A stretch of 60,054 nt of DNA, from contig NZ_LYCK01000002.1 in the NCBI RefSeq assembly GCF_001679045.1, positions 1-60,054 of the forward strand. Reading direction: 5' to 3'. Shown piece after piece: positions 1 to 7,735 of the stretch (position 1 is its first letter; each line of letters begins with the position of its first letter). Under the pieces are notes generated by a model. It was not told the origin of the DNA, did no database searches, and worked only from the letters and a program-made list of their open reading frames with translations. The position numbers and the translations under genes were made by a program. This DNA comes from Haemophilus haemolyticus. Its GTDB lineage: Bacteria > Pseudomonadota > Gammaproteobacteria > Enterobacterales > Pasteurellaceae.

Positions 1-488
<488 letters not shown>

Positions 489-644
489 CAAGTTCAATCG
501 CTCAATATACTGCTTAGCTATAAATAAAACACTACTTAAAAAGTAATTATGAATTTTCAGTTAAGCACCTATTAAGACTTCAAAATTAAAAATATTTTTA
601 AAACAAGTCAATCAACAAGTGCCCACACAGATTGTCTGATACAT

Positions 645-656
645 TGTTAAAGAGCA
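645..656 (-). promoter_or_regulatory. rrn boxA antitermination site
   Basis: The minus strand reads TGCTCTTTAACA, identical to the classical rrn boxA core. It is followed by the leader motif CAATCTGTGTGGGCAC known from enterobacterial rRNA operons. BoxA recruits the Nus factors and keeps polymerase from terminating in untranslated rRNA. It lies about 155 bases before the 16S 5' end. Confidence 0.9.
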
Positions 657-660
657 AAAA

Positions 661-709
661 ACAACGACGCACGTGGAAACTTAAATACTTCACAACAGTG
701 CGTCGTTGT
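661..709 (-). repeat. 12-bp inverted repeat in the rrn leader
   Basis: Bases 661-672 (ACAACGACGCAC) are the exact reverse complement of 698-709, separated by 25 bases. The repeat lies between the rrn promoter and boxA, so the transcript can fold into a stem-loop near its 5' end. No U-run follows, so it does not look like a terminator. It may take part in leader folding or RNase III processing. Confidence 0.7.
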
Positions 710-718
710 GTGCGGTGC

Positions 719-746
719 ATTATAGGGATTTTCAAAACCCTTGCAA
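719..746 (-). promoter_or_regulatory. rrn promoter
   Basis: On the minus strand, TTGCAA (741-746) and TATAAT (719-724) are separated by 16 bases. A GC-rich stretch (GCACCGCAC) follows the -10 box, and an A/T-rich stretch resembling an UP element lies upstream (about 750-775). A 16-base spacer with a GC-rich discriminator is typical of stringently controlled rRNA promoters. Confidence 0.85.
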
Positions 747-854
747 GTACTTTTTGTAAAAATATTTAAAAAAATGATCTTTTGATGGAAATATAAACGG
801 ATCCATCAAAAGTGCGGCCAAAATTCGAAATATTTATTAAAAATTAACCCTCAG

Positions 855-2318
855 TTAAGATCTCCAGAATGCAGGCGTAAATAATGCTAAAAGCGTGAAA
901 ATTTCTAAGCGACCGCATACCATTGCGATAGTTAAAATCCATTTGGCACTATCTGGAATGGCGATCATATTACTACTAACAGCACCTAATCCTGGCCCTA
1001 AATTATTTATGCTCGCTAACACTGCATTAAAGGCATTGAAAGGTTCAACGCCACAAGCAATGACGCCAAGTAAACAAATTAAAAATACTAAAATATAAGC
1101 CGAAAAGAATGCCCAAATACTACCAATCACTCTTTCATCTAATACATTTTTTCCCCATTTAATGGGATAAACCAAATTAGGATGAACCACACGTTTGAGT
1201 TCTCGTTTTCCTTGTAAGTAAAGCACTAATACACGCGCAACTCTTAAACCACCACCAACAGATCCAGCACAACCGCCCATAAAAGATGCAGAGATTAACA
1301 ATACGGGCACAAATGATGGCCAAGCAGCAAAATCAGACGTAGTGTAACCAGTTGTGGTAGAAATAGAGACTGCCTGAAACAATACCTGCTCAAAATCTTG
1401 CCATGAAGTCTTAAAGTAACTGTGTCCCCACATTACTGAAGTACAAACCACAACTAAAATAACTTGAATACTGATAAAAAAACGAAATTCAGGATCACGT
1501 AAATAAATTTTGAAGAAATTTTCACGTCCAATCGTTGAAAAAGCACGGAAATGTAAACCAAAGTTACAAGCAGAAACTAACAAAAATAAAACCGTAATTC
1601 CGTTAATTAATGGACTATTGAAATAACCGATACTTGCATCATGCGTTGAAAAACCGCCAATGGAAACAGTAGAGAAACTGTGGGTAATCGCATCAAAAAC
1701 ACTCATTCCCGCTAACCAATAAGCTAAAGCGCATGATAAGGTTAAAGAAAGGTAAATCATCCACAAAACTTTTGCGGTTTCTGTAATCCGTGGGCGAATT
1801 TTTTGCTCCTTCATTGGACCAGACATTTCTGCACGGTAAAGTTGCATTCCGCCAATGCCTAAAAGGGGAATGATCGCAATCGCTAACACAATGATCCCCA
1901 TTCCACCAAGCCATTGCAAAAACTGTCGGTAGAACAAAATTGCTTTTGGTAAATTATCCAATCCAGTCATCACGGTGGCACCTGTCGTTGTTAGGCCCGA
2001 AAAGGCCTCAAATACAGCAGATGCCACCGTTAAGTGTGGCGCATCAAACAACAGAAGCGGCAAAGTAGCCAAACCTCCAAGTACAAACCAAAAAGCTACA
2101 ACGATCAAAAAACCATCACGGGATCGTAATTCTTGTTTATGGTGATGGCATGGCCACCAAAGCAATGTGCCCGCTGTCAAGCTCAACATAAAAGCCTGCA
2201 TAAATGCCTTGCCGCCACCATCGCCATAAATTAGAGCGACAAATGCTGGAATCAGCATTGTGCCCGAAAAACACATCACAAGAATACCAATAATTCGGAT
2301 AATGGATAAAATATGCAC
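855..2318 (-). CDS. trkH: TrkH, potassium uptake channel subunit
   Basis: Integral membrane K+ translocating subunit of the Trk system. At 487 residues it has the family's usual length and is hydrophobic throughout. The four selectivity-filter loops expected of TrkH/KtrB are visible: TTGAT (111-115), IGGFS (220-224), TTGYT (322-326) and NLGPG (439-443). It works with the cytoplasmic NAD-binding subunit TrkA, which is encoded at the far end of this window. It starts just after the yigZ stop codon, so the two are probably co-transcribed, an arrangement also found in E. coli. An rRNA operon follows downstream on the same strand. Confidence 0.96.
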   Translation of the reverse strand: MHILSIIRIIGILVMCFSGTMLIPAFVALIYGDGGGKAFMQAFMLSLTAGTLLWWPCHHHKQELRSRDGFLIVVAFWFVLGGLATLPLLLFDAPHLTVASAVFEAFSGLTTTGATVMTGLDNLPKAILFYRQFLQWLGGMGIIVLAIAIIPLLGIGGMQLYRAEMSGPMKEQKIRPRITETAKVLWMIYLSLTLSCALAYWLAGMSVFDAITHSFSTVSIGGFSTHDASIGYFNSPLINGITVLFLLVSACNFGLHFRAFSTIGRENFFKIYLRDPEFRFFISIQVILVVVCTSVMWGHSYFKTSWQDFEQVLFQAVSISTTTGYTTSDFAAWPSFVPVLLISASFMGGCAGSVGGGLRVARVLVLYLQGKRELKRVVHPNLVYPIKWGKNVLDERVIGSIWAFFSAYILVFLICLLGVIACGVEPFNAFNAVLASINNLGPGLGAVSSNMIAIPDSAKWILTIAMVCGRLEIFTLLALFTPAFWRS

Positions 2319-2320
2319 TA

Positions 2321-2941
2321 TTATTCGCCTGTCTCTAAAAGTTGGATGACTAATCTGCCCGCAGACTTTTCCGTTAATTCTGAAGAAAAAACATCGACTG
2401 TTTTTTCACTAATACCTAAAATCAAATGAATATTTACCTGAAAATCTTGAGATAAAATCTCAACCTGATATTTTTCACAAAGTTGTAGCACCAAACTTAG
2501 CTGACCATAGTCACAATCTAATTTGAAAGGGATTCGTTCAACTTTAACTTCGCTTTCAATCAGCTTTAACGCTTGTTGAACGCCATTACCGTAAGCACGA
2601 ACTAATCCACCCGTTCCAAGCAAAATACCACCATAATAGCGAACTACCACCGCACTGATTTCACCTAATTGGCTACCTTGCAATGCACTCAACATTGGCT
2701 TTCCTGCCGTTCCAGCAGGTTCGCCATCATCAGAAAAACCAAGTTGTAGAGAATCTGTTGGCTTGCCTGCTACAGCAGCCCAACAATGATGCCGAGCATT
2801 TGGATGTTCTTGTTTAATCTTTGCCCAAAAAGCTCTTGCGTCTTCTAAACCTTCGGTGTGCTGTAAATAAGTAATAAAACGGCTTTTCTTAATTTCTTCT
2901 TCAAAAATAACCGCACTTTTAGGAACGAGGTATTCCGCCAT
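2321..2941 (-). CDS. yigZ: YigZ, IMPACT family protein
   Basis: A 206-residue cytosolic protein of the YigZ/IMPACT family, close to the E. coli YigZ length. The N-terminal UPF0029/IMPACT domain shows [12 protein letters not shown] (71-82), RYYGG (101-105) and [10 protein letters not shown] (108-117). The C-terminal ferredoxin-like half is usually linked to RNA or nucleotide binding. The biochemical role is not settled; eukaryotic IMPACT regulates the kinase GCN2, but that does not carry over to bacteria. It precedes trkH by two bases, the same pairing as in E. coli. Confidence 0.93.
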   Translation of the reverse strand: MAEYLVPKSAVIFEEEIKKSRFITYLQHTEGLEDARAFWAKIKQEHPNARHHCWAAVAGKPTDSLQLGFSDDGEPAGTAGKPMLSALQGSQLGEISAVVVRYYGGILLGTGGLVRAYGNGVQQALKLIESEVKVERIPFKLDCDYGQLSLVLQLCEKYQVEILSQDFQVNIHLILGISEKTVDVFSSELTEKSAGRLVIQLLETGE

Positions 2942-3020
2942 TTATTTTTTCAAGGTAATTTCAGTAGCACTAGTCTATCACTGATAACTGGGATTTGTCG
3001 AAATTTTGCCGTAAGTGCGG

Positions 3021-3026
3021 TATGAT
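3021..3026 (+). promoter_or_regulatory. Probable -10 box of the tusA promoter
   Basis: TATGAT lies directly after an uptake signal (AAGTGCGGT, 3013-3021), with a weak -35 around 2998-3003. A start site near 3033 would exclude the upstream ATG at 3015 and supports translation from 3057. Confidence 0.45.
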
Positions 3027-3056
3027 AGGGCTCTATTTTTCAAAAGAAAAAAGAAT

Positions 3057-3296
3057 ATGTCTGAAATTTCCATCACACAAACCTTAGATACTTTAGGATT
3101 ACGTTGCCCAGAACCGGTGATGCTTGTTCGTAAAAATATTCGTCATCTTAACGATGGAGAAATACTTTTGATTATTGCTGACGATCCTGCAACAACAAGA
3201 GATATTCCAAGTTTCTGTCAATTTATGGATCACACTTTACTGCAAAGTGAAGTGGAAAAACCACCATTCAAATATTGGGTGAAAAAAGGAAGATAA
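3057..3296 (+). CDS. tusA: TusA, sulfur carrier protein
   Basis: A small cytosolic sulfurtransferase of 79 residues that accepts persulfide sulfur from IscS and passes it on for 2-thiolation of tRNA wobble uridine. The invariant CPEP motif is at 17-20, with Cys17 as the persulfide site. The [10 protein letters not shown] segment is also nearly identical to E. coli TusA. The reading frame is open from 3015, but that ATG precedes the likely -10 box (3021-3026). Family alignment also favours the ATG at 3057, preceded by a purine-rich AAAAGAAAAAAG ribosome site. The partner genes tusBCD are not in this window. Confidence 0.94.
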   Translation: MSEISITQTLDTLGLRCPEPVMLVRKNIRHLNDGEILLIIADDPATTRDIPSFCQFMDHTLLQSEVEKPPFKYWVKKGR

Positions 3297-3333
3297 AAAA
3301 ATCGGCCGTGATTAAAGTGCGGCCGATTTTTTT
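3295..3333. terminator. Bidirectional terminator between tusA and htpX
   Basis: An 8-bp stem, ATCGGCCG (3301-3308) with CGGCCGAT (3320-3327), is flanked by a run of A on the left and a run of T on the right. It can therefore stop transcription from both convergent genes. The loop contains a near-match to the uptake signal. Confidence 0.88.
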
Positions 3334-3340
3334 GTAATTA

Positions 3341-4192
3341 TTAAAGATTGCGTAAGGCTTCAATACGCTTTTCGAGTGGTGGATGACTCATAAATAGTTC
3401 ACTGCGTTTACCATTAATCATAAAGGCATTTAAAGAACCTTCGAGATTTTGGGGTTCGTGAAGTTGTTGCAAACGTTGCAATGCCATGATCATTTTTTCT
3501 TTGCCTACTAAACTTGCGGAACCAGCATCTGCACGGAATTCGCGGTAACGTGAGAACCACATTGCGATAATACTCGCAAGCACACCAAAGAGCATTTCCA
3601 ATACCATCGAAACCAAGAAATAAATACCTGAACTGCGCGTTTCTTCCCCATTATTGTTACGAGAACTTGCCACCGCTGTTGCAATAACGCGCGATAAGAA
3701 AATCACGAAAGTATTCAATACGCCTTGCAATAACGCCATCGTTACCATATCGCCATTGGAAATATGCGAAATTTCGTGCGCTAAAACAGCTTCAGCTTCA
3801 GCCTCCGTCATGTTGTTTAATAATCCAGTGCTCACTGCCACCAAAGAATTGCTTTTCGTCGCGCCTGTAGCAAAAGCATTCACATCGGGCGAATGATAAA
3901 TCGCCACGTCTGGCATGGGAATACCTGCTTTCTGTGCTTGGCGACTAACGGTATCAATTAACCAACGTTCAGTTTGATTACGAGGTTGAGTAATGACCTC
4001 TCCATCTACAGAACGTAATGCCATCGTTTTAGACAGGAATAATGAAATTAATGAGCCAGCAAAACCAAATAACAACGCCATAATTAAAATGCCGCTGGTG
4101 CTATTTCCTGCAATACCAGTCACACTTAAAATAATACCTAATACCAGCATTACAGCCATATTGGTTGCCAAGAAAAGAAGAATACGCATCAT
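3341..4192 (-). CDS. htpX: HtpX, membrane zinc metalloprotease
   Basis: An inner-membrane M48B protease of 283 residues that takes part in quality control of membrane proteins together with FtsH. Two N-terminal membrane segments (about 5-25 and 33-53) are followed by the zinc-binding HEISH motif at 139-143, two more hydrophobic segments, and the downstream EFRAD motif that supplies the third ligand. The frame is open further upstream, but the MMRI start matches E. coli and follows a GAGAGAA ribosome site. It converges with tusA and is separated from it by a terminator. Confidence 0.96.
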   Translation of the reverse strand: MMRILLFLATNMAVMLVLGIILSVTGIAGNSTSGILIMALLFGFAGSLISLFLSKTMALRSVDGEVITQPRNQTERWLIDTVSRQAQKAGIPMPDVAIYHSPDVNAFATGATKSNSLVAVSTGLLNNMTEAEAEAVLAHEISHISNGDMVTMALLQGVLNTFVIFLSRVIATAVASSRNNNGEETRSSGIYFLVSMVLEMLFGVLASIIAMWFSRYREFRADAGSASLVGKEKMIMALQRLQQLHEPQNLEGSLNAFMINGKRSELFMSHPPLEKRIEALRNL

Positions 4193-4287
4193 AATGTGTT
4201 CTCTCAAAGTTAGGGTTAAGTATTTCCTTAGTGGGGAAAATTCACAAAAAATTCAAGGTGTAATGTAAAATTTTTGTTATCAGCATA

Positions 4288-4337
4288 CAAACAAAAAGCG
4301 CGGTCAAAAACATGCGAGTTTATGACCGCACTTTTAA
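4288..4337 (-). terminator. Uptake-signal hairpin terminator after ridA
   Basis: AAAAGCGCGGTCA (about 4295-4307) pairs with TGACCGCACTTTT (4323-4335). The one mismatch becomes a G-U pair in the minus-strand RNA, and a U-rich run follows on that strand. It lies directly downstream of ridA. One arm is an intact uptake signal and the other a mutated one. Confidence 0.65.
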
Positions 4338-4359
4338 GCAGAAATTACCAAACAGAAAA

Positions 4360-4752
4360 TTATTTTCTTACAGCAATCGCTTCAATTTCTAATCCCACAT
4401 CTTTTGGTAAACGCGCTACTTCTACGCAAGAACGAGCAGGGAAATTAGGATGATTATTTTCTTTAAAGAAACGTTCATATTCTGCATTTACTGCTGCAAA
4501 ATCATTAAGATCTTTCACAAAAACCGTCGTTTTTACAATATCTGCGGCAGTTAAACCCGCTTTCTCGATAATCGCTTTCACGTTTTCTAAAGATTGGCGC
4601 GCTTGCGCAACGATGTCAGCTGGCACGTCGCCTGTTGCAGGATTCACGGGAATTTGCCCTGAGGTTAAAACTAAATTGCCAAGATCAACCGCTTGAACAT
4701 AAGGGCCAATAGCTGCCGGTGCTTTTTCAGTATGAATAATTTGAGTCATCAT
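4360..4752 (-). CDS. ridA: RidA, enamine/imine deaminase
   Basis: A 130-residue YjgF/YER057c/UK114 family protein. It hydrolyses reactive 2-aminoacrylate and other enamines released by PLP enzymes such as threonine dehydratase. The family signature is complete: the IGPYVQA segment (15-21), TSGQIP (30-35) and the FPARSCVEVARLP segment with Arg107, the substrate carboxylate contact. It is probably a homotrimer in the cytosol. It stands alone between two uptake-signal hairpins. The ATG at 4752 has a good AAGGAGAAAA ribosome site; starting one codon later is possible. Confidence 0.96.
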   Translation of the reverse strand: MMTQIIHTEKAPAAIGPYVQAVDLGNLVLTSGQIPVNPATGDVPADIVAQARQSLENVKAIIEKAGLTAADIVKTTVFVKDLNDFAAVNAEYERFFKENNHPNFPARSCVEVARLPKDVGLEIEAIAVRK

Positions 4753-4767
4753 TTTCTCCTTGGTTGA

Positions 4768-4801
4768 TAAAAAGTGCGGTTATTTTTCACCGCACTTTTT
4801 T
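4768..4801 (-). terminator. Paired uptake-signal terminator after mlaA
   Basis: AAAAGTGCGGT and ACCGCACTTTT form an inverted pair with an 8-base loop and T-runs on both sides. The pair lies just past the mlaA stop codon and doubles as two perfect uptake signals. Confidence 0.85.
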
Positions 4802-4806
4802 GTTTA

Positions 4807-5559
4807 TTAATCAATTTCTTTTAGCACGTCATCAGAAAGCGATTCTTTATTTTCTGTTGATTTGCCATCACTCACTTTAAATTGTAAATTTTGGTAATAC
4901 GCTTCTCTAAAAGTTACATATGGATCTTGAGCTTGGCGTAACAACTCCGCGTTATCGATATTTTTCGCACGAGTATCCACCGCTTGCACACCATATTTCA
5001 CTAACGACCACGGACCGCCCACCCATTCCCAGAATGGATACATATAAGCCGCATCAACCACCGCACCGGTTAATTGACGTGGCGTTGTTGCATTATAAAT
5101 CGGTAGCACAATATAAGTGCCAGCATCTACGCCGTAGCGACCTAAAGTTTCCCCAAATCCACGCTGATTATCTACGCGTAACTCTTTGCTTGCGCTCGCA
5201 AAATCAATGAAGCCACCTAGACCAAATACAGTGTTAATCCAAAAGCGATTAAAGTGAACAAATGCTTTTTTCGGTTCACCTTCAATTAAGCGGTTTACAA
5301 AACTTACTGGCTCATCAAGATTATTGGCTATGCCAGCAAGACCAGAGGAAATCGGCTTAGGCACATAGTTATTCCAACCTTTTGCCGCGGGTTCTAACAC
5401 ATAGCGATCCATAACGTTATAGTTAAATTTCCACATGGTTCGATTGAACCCTTCAAGGGTATCATTACGCTCACTCGCTTGTTTTGTGTCGTTCTTATTT
5501 GCACAACCTGTCAGCACAATTACGCCGAAAAGTGCGGTCAAAATCGTCTTTATTTTCAT
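4807..5559 (-). CDS. mlaA: MlaA (VacJ), outer-membrane phospholipid removal lipoprotein
   Basis: An outer-membrane lipoprotein of 250 residues. It removes phospholipids from the outer leaflet and hands them to the MlaC/MlaFEDB retrograde pathway. A lipoprotein signal peptide ends in the lipobox LTGC, with Cys19 as the lipidated residue. The mature protein carries the MlaA family segments (DTLEGFNRTMWKFN, and PVSFVNRLIEGEPKKA). It is a single-gene unit with its own terminator. In Haemophilus this protein (VacJ) affects serum resistance and vesicle output; that is literature knowledge, not visible in the sequence. Confidence 0.96.
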   Translation of the reverse strand: MKIKTILTALFGVIVLTGCANKNDTKQASERNDTLEGFNRTMWKFNYNVMDRYVLEPAAKGWNNYVPKPISSGLAGIANNLDEPVSFVNRLIEGEPKKAFVHFNRFWINTVFGLGGFIDFASASKELRVDNQRGFGETLGRYGVDAGTYIVLPIYNATTPRQLTGAVVDAAYMYPFWEWVGGPWSLVKYGVQAVDTRAKNIDNAELLRQAQDPYVTFREAYYQNLQFKVSDGKSTENKESLSDDVLKEID

Positions 5560-5640
5560 TTTGAATCCTTATATAAATGTGGACTTATTCTACCTAATTT
5601 GCCAAGTAACAACAAAATAAATCTTGCCCATAAAACATAT

Positions 5641-5681
5641 AAAAAGTGCGGTAAAAACACATTATTTTTACCGCACTTTAT
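5641..5681 (-). terminator. Paired uptake-signal terminator after glpR
   Basis: A 15-bp perfect stem, AAAGTGCGGTAAAAA (5643-5657) with its complement (5665-5679), has a 7-base loop. It directly follows the glpR stop codon. Both arms contain an exact uptake signal. Confidence 0.88.
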
Positions 5682-5686
5682 CATTC

Positions 5687-6439
5687 CTAACATAAAACTA
5701 GTTTCGTTTTCTGACCTTTAAGATAATTGACAATTCCTTCGGGAACATCATCCGTAAACAAATATTCCACATCACTTAATTCGCCCAATCGAACAATCGC
5801 TTGGCGCGTAAATTTAGAGTGATCGGTCACTAATAACGTCTGACGTGAACTTTCAATAATCGCTCGTTTTACTTGTACTTCGTGGTAATCATAATCCAAT
5901 AATGAACCATCAGCATCGATCGCGCTAATCCCTAAAATCCCGAAATCTAGGCGAAATTGAGAAATAAAATTCACCGTAGCTTCACCAATAATTCCACCAT
6001 CCATTCGCAATGATCCGCCCGCCATGACAATATCAAAACTTTCATTTTGGCGTAAAAGATGAGCAGCATTCAGATTGTTCGTCACAATTCGAAGTTTTTC
6101 GTGGCCAAGCAATGCATTGGCGACAGCCTCAGGCGTCGTACCAATATCAATAAACAACGATGCACCGTTAGGAATCAACTTCGCAACTTCCTGTGCAATA
6201 TTATTTTTTTGTAATGAAAAGAATTGTTTACGATCCACGTAATCAGAATTTTCTGCAGAAGATGGCGATGCCGCACCACCGTGATGGCGACGAATTAAAT
6301 CTAATTCCGCCAAAATATTCAAATCACGGCGAATCGTTTGAGGGCTAACATCTAAGGCAGCAACCAATTCTTCCGTGCTTAAATAGCCGGATTGTTCCAC
6401 CAATTTAATAATTTGTTGATGCCGTAACGACTGCTTCAT
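5687..6439 (-). CDS. glpR: GlpR, DeoR-family repressor of the glycerol 3-phosphate regulon
   Basis: A 250-residue DNA-binding repressor. The N-terminal DeoR-type winged helix (about 5-57) includes STEELVAALDVSPQTIRRDL and RRHHGGA. A sugar-phosphate-sensing domain follows, with IDIGTTPEAVA, IVTNNLNAA and GGIIGEA. It ends in LVLC, as does E. coli GlpR. The open frame extends nine codons upstream, but MKQSLRHQ aligns with the E. coli start and has a GGATTCTCT ribosome site. glpG lies upstream on the same strand, as in the E. coli glpEGR cluster; glpE is missing here. Confidence 0.95.
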   Translation of the reverse strand: MKQSLRHQQIIKLVEQSGYLSTEELVAALDVSPQTIRRDLNILAELDLIRRHHGGAASPSSAENSDYVDRKQFFSLQKNNIAQEVAKLIPNGASLFIDIGTTPEAVANALLGHEKLRIVTNNLNAAHLLRQNESFDIVMAGGSLRMDGGIIGEATVNFISQFRLDFGILGISAIDADGSLLDYDYHEVQVKRAIIESSRQTLLVTDHSKFTRQAIVRLGELSDVEYLFTDDVPEGIVNYLKGQKTKLVLC

Positions 6440-6468
6440 AGAGAATCCTTTATCCAAATTGAACACAC

Positions 6469-7047
6469 CTACTGTAGCGAATTTTTACGTAATTGGCTAT
6501 CAATAAATCCCCAAATCAAGCCGACAATCAAGCCTGAAATATGCGCTGCATTTCCCATTTCAACACCAAATAAGGGGCTAATAAAACCTAATGCGATCCC
6601 CACCAATAACATGGTGAAAAAACCTTCTGGCAGATCAAATAAATGATGATTAAATTTATCGCATATAAATACATACCCCAACACAGCATATACAACACCA
6701 GAAAGCCCAAAGAAAGCAGGGCCAGATACATAATTTTGCACATAGCCTGTTATGGCCGAAGCTACAACGTACAACATCAATAATTTGACCGAACCAAAAG
6801 TGCGCTCAATCATTCCGCCAAAAATAAAAAACCAAGACAGATTAAACAAAATATGCAAATTAGATAAATGTACCAATGTATGTGAGATATAGCGCCACGC
6901 TTCGCTATCTTGCTCTTCGTAAGCGGGGTAATGCATCAAATACATAATATCGTCTTCAAAACCTAGCTGTTGAGCAATATAAATAAGCGCGCAAAGTGCG
7001 GTGAGAATTAGCGTGATTTTTCCCTGTTGAGCTAAAAAGTTTTTCAT
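6469..7047 (-). CDS. glpG: GlpG, rhomboid intramembrane serine protease
   Basis: A compact 192-residue rhomboid with six membrane segments. The catalytic dyad is Ser116 in GLSG and His169 in NAAHISG, exactly the numbering of the crystallised H. influenzae enzyme. His60 and Asn69 in the TLVHLSNLHILFN stretch form the oxyanion side. It lacks the cytosolic N-terminal domain of the E. coli protein, which is normal for Haemophilus. It cleaves transmembrane substrates within the inner membrane. Upstream in-frame starts exist (7071, 7059), but alignment favours 7047; the ribosome site is weak. It sits 29 bases upstream of glpR. Confidence 0.95.
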   Translation of the reverse strand: MKNFLAQQGKITLILTALCALIYIAQQLGFEDDIMYLMHYPAYEEQDSEAWRYISHTLVHLSNLHILFNLSWFFIFGGMIERTFGSVKLLMLYVVASAITGYVQNYVSGPAFFGLSGVVYAVLGYVFICDKFNHHLFDLPEGFFTMLLVGIALGFISPLFGVEMGNAAHISGLIVGLIWGFIDSQLRKNSLQ

Positions 7048-7073
7048 TCGTGATCTCATACTTCTGCGCAAAT

Positions 7074-7733
7074 TTAAAAATCGGACTTCGCATTAAAGGT
7101 CATTGTTTCCCCTGTAATGGGGTGTGTAATCGTCAATCCTTCTGCGTGCAAGCATAATCTTGGCGACATAGCTTTAGCCTGAGGATGAGAGTAAAATTTA
7201 TCGCCTAAAATTGGATGCCCCAATGCTAACATGTGCAAGCGTAATTGATGAGATCTGCCTGTCACGGGTGTCAGTTTCACGCGAGTACTGTTATTGGGCA
7301 AACGTGCTAAAACTTCGAATTTTGTGACCGCTCTTTTTCCTAAAACGAAATCCAAACGTTGGCGCGGTCGATTTTCCCAATCACAAATCATCGGCAAATT
7401 TACCTCGCCATAATTTTTCTCTAGATGCCCCCAAACGATCGCTTGATAATGTTTTTTCGGTTCACGTTCGCGAAATTGACGTTTTAATTCACGATCCGCC
7501 GCCTTACTTAAAGCAAACACAATAATTCCGCTGGTGGCCATATCCAAACGATGGGCAGGCTCACAAAAGCCGAATTTTTCTTTTACTCGACTCATTGCGC
7601 TATCGTAATATTGTGGTTGATTGCCTGGTACAGAAAGCAAACCGCTAGGTTTGTTCACCACGCACAAATGATTATCTTGATAAATAATATCTAAATAAGG
7701 TTCAAGAGGCGGATTGTATTCAATCAATGCCAT
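7074..7733 (-). CDS. rluA: RluA, 23S rRNA/tRNA pseudouridine synthase
   Basis: Dual-specificity pseudouridine synthase that modifies 23S rRNA U746 and tRNA U32. It has 219 residues like E. coli RluA and lacks an S4 domain. The catalytic Asp64 lies in HRLDMATSG (61-69); the GRSHQLRLHM and LCLHAE segments are also conserved. The start at 7733 gives MALIEYNPP, matching the family. It begins two bases after the rapA stop codon, so the two are surely co-transcribed, as rapA-rluA are in E. coli. Confidence 0.96.
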   Translation of the reverse strand: MALIEYNPPLEPYLDIIYQDNHLCVVNKPSGLLSVPGNQPQYYDSAMSRVKEKFGFCEPAHRLDMATSGIIVFALSKAADRELKRQFREREPKKHYQAIVWGHLEKNYGEVNLPMICDWENRPRQRLDFVLGKRAVTKFEVLARLPNNSTRVKLTPVTGRSHQLRLHMLALGHPILGDKFYSHPQAKAMSPRLCLHAEGLTITHPITGETMTFNAKSDF

Positions 7734-7735
7734 TT

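Larger units (their letters stand above)
489..854 (-). other. rrn leader and promoter region between trkH and 16S
   Basis: This 366-base stretch has no gene. On the minus strand it holds the rrn promoter, a 12-bp inverted repeat at the start of the transcript, boxA, and the AT-rich leader that pairs around 16S during processing. In E. coli hemG lies between trkH and the 16S gene; nothing like it is visible here. Confidence 0.85.
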
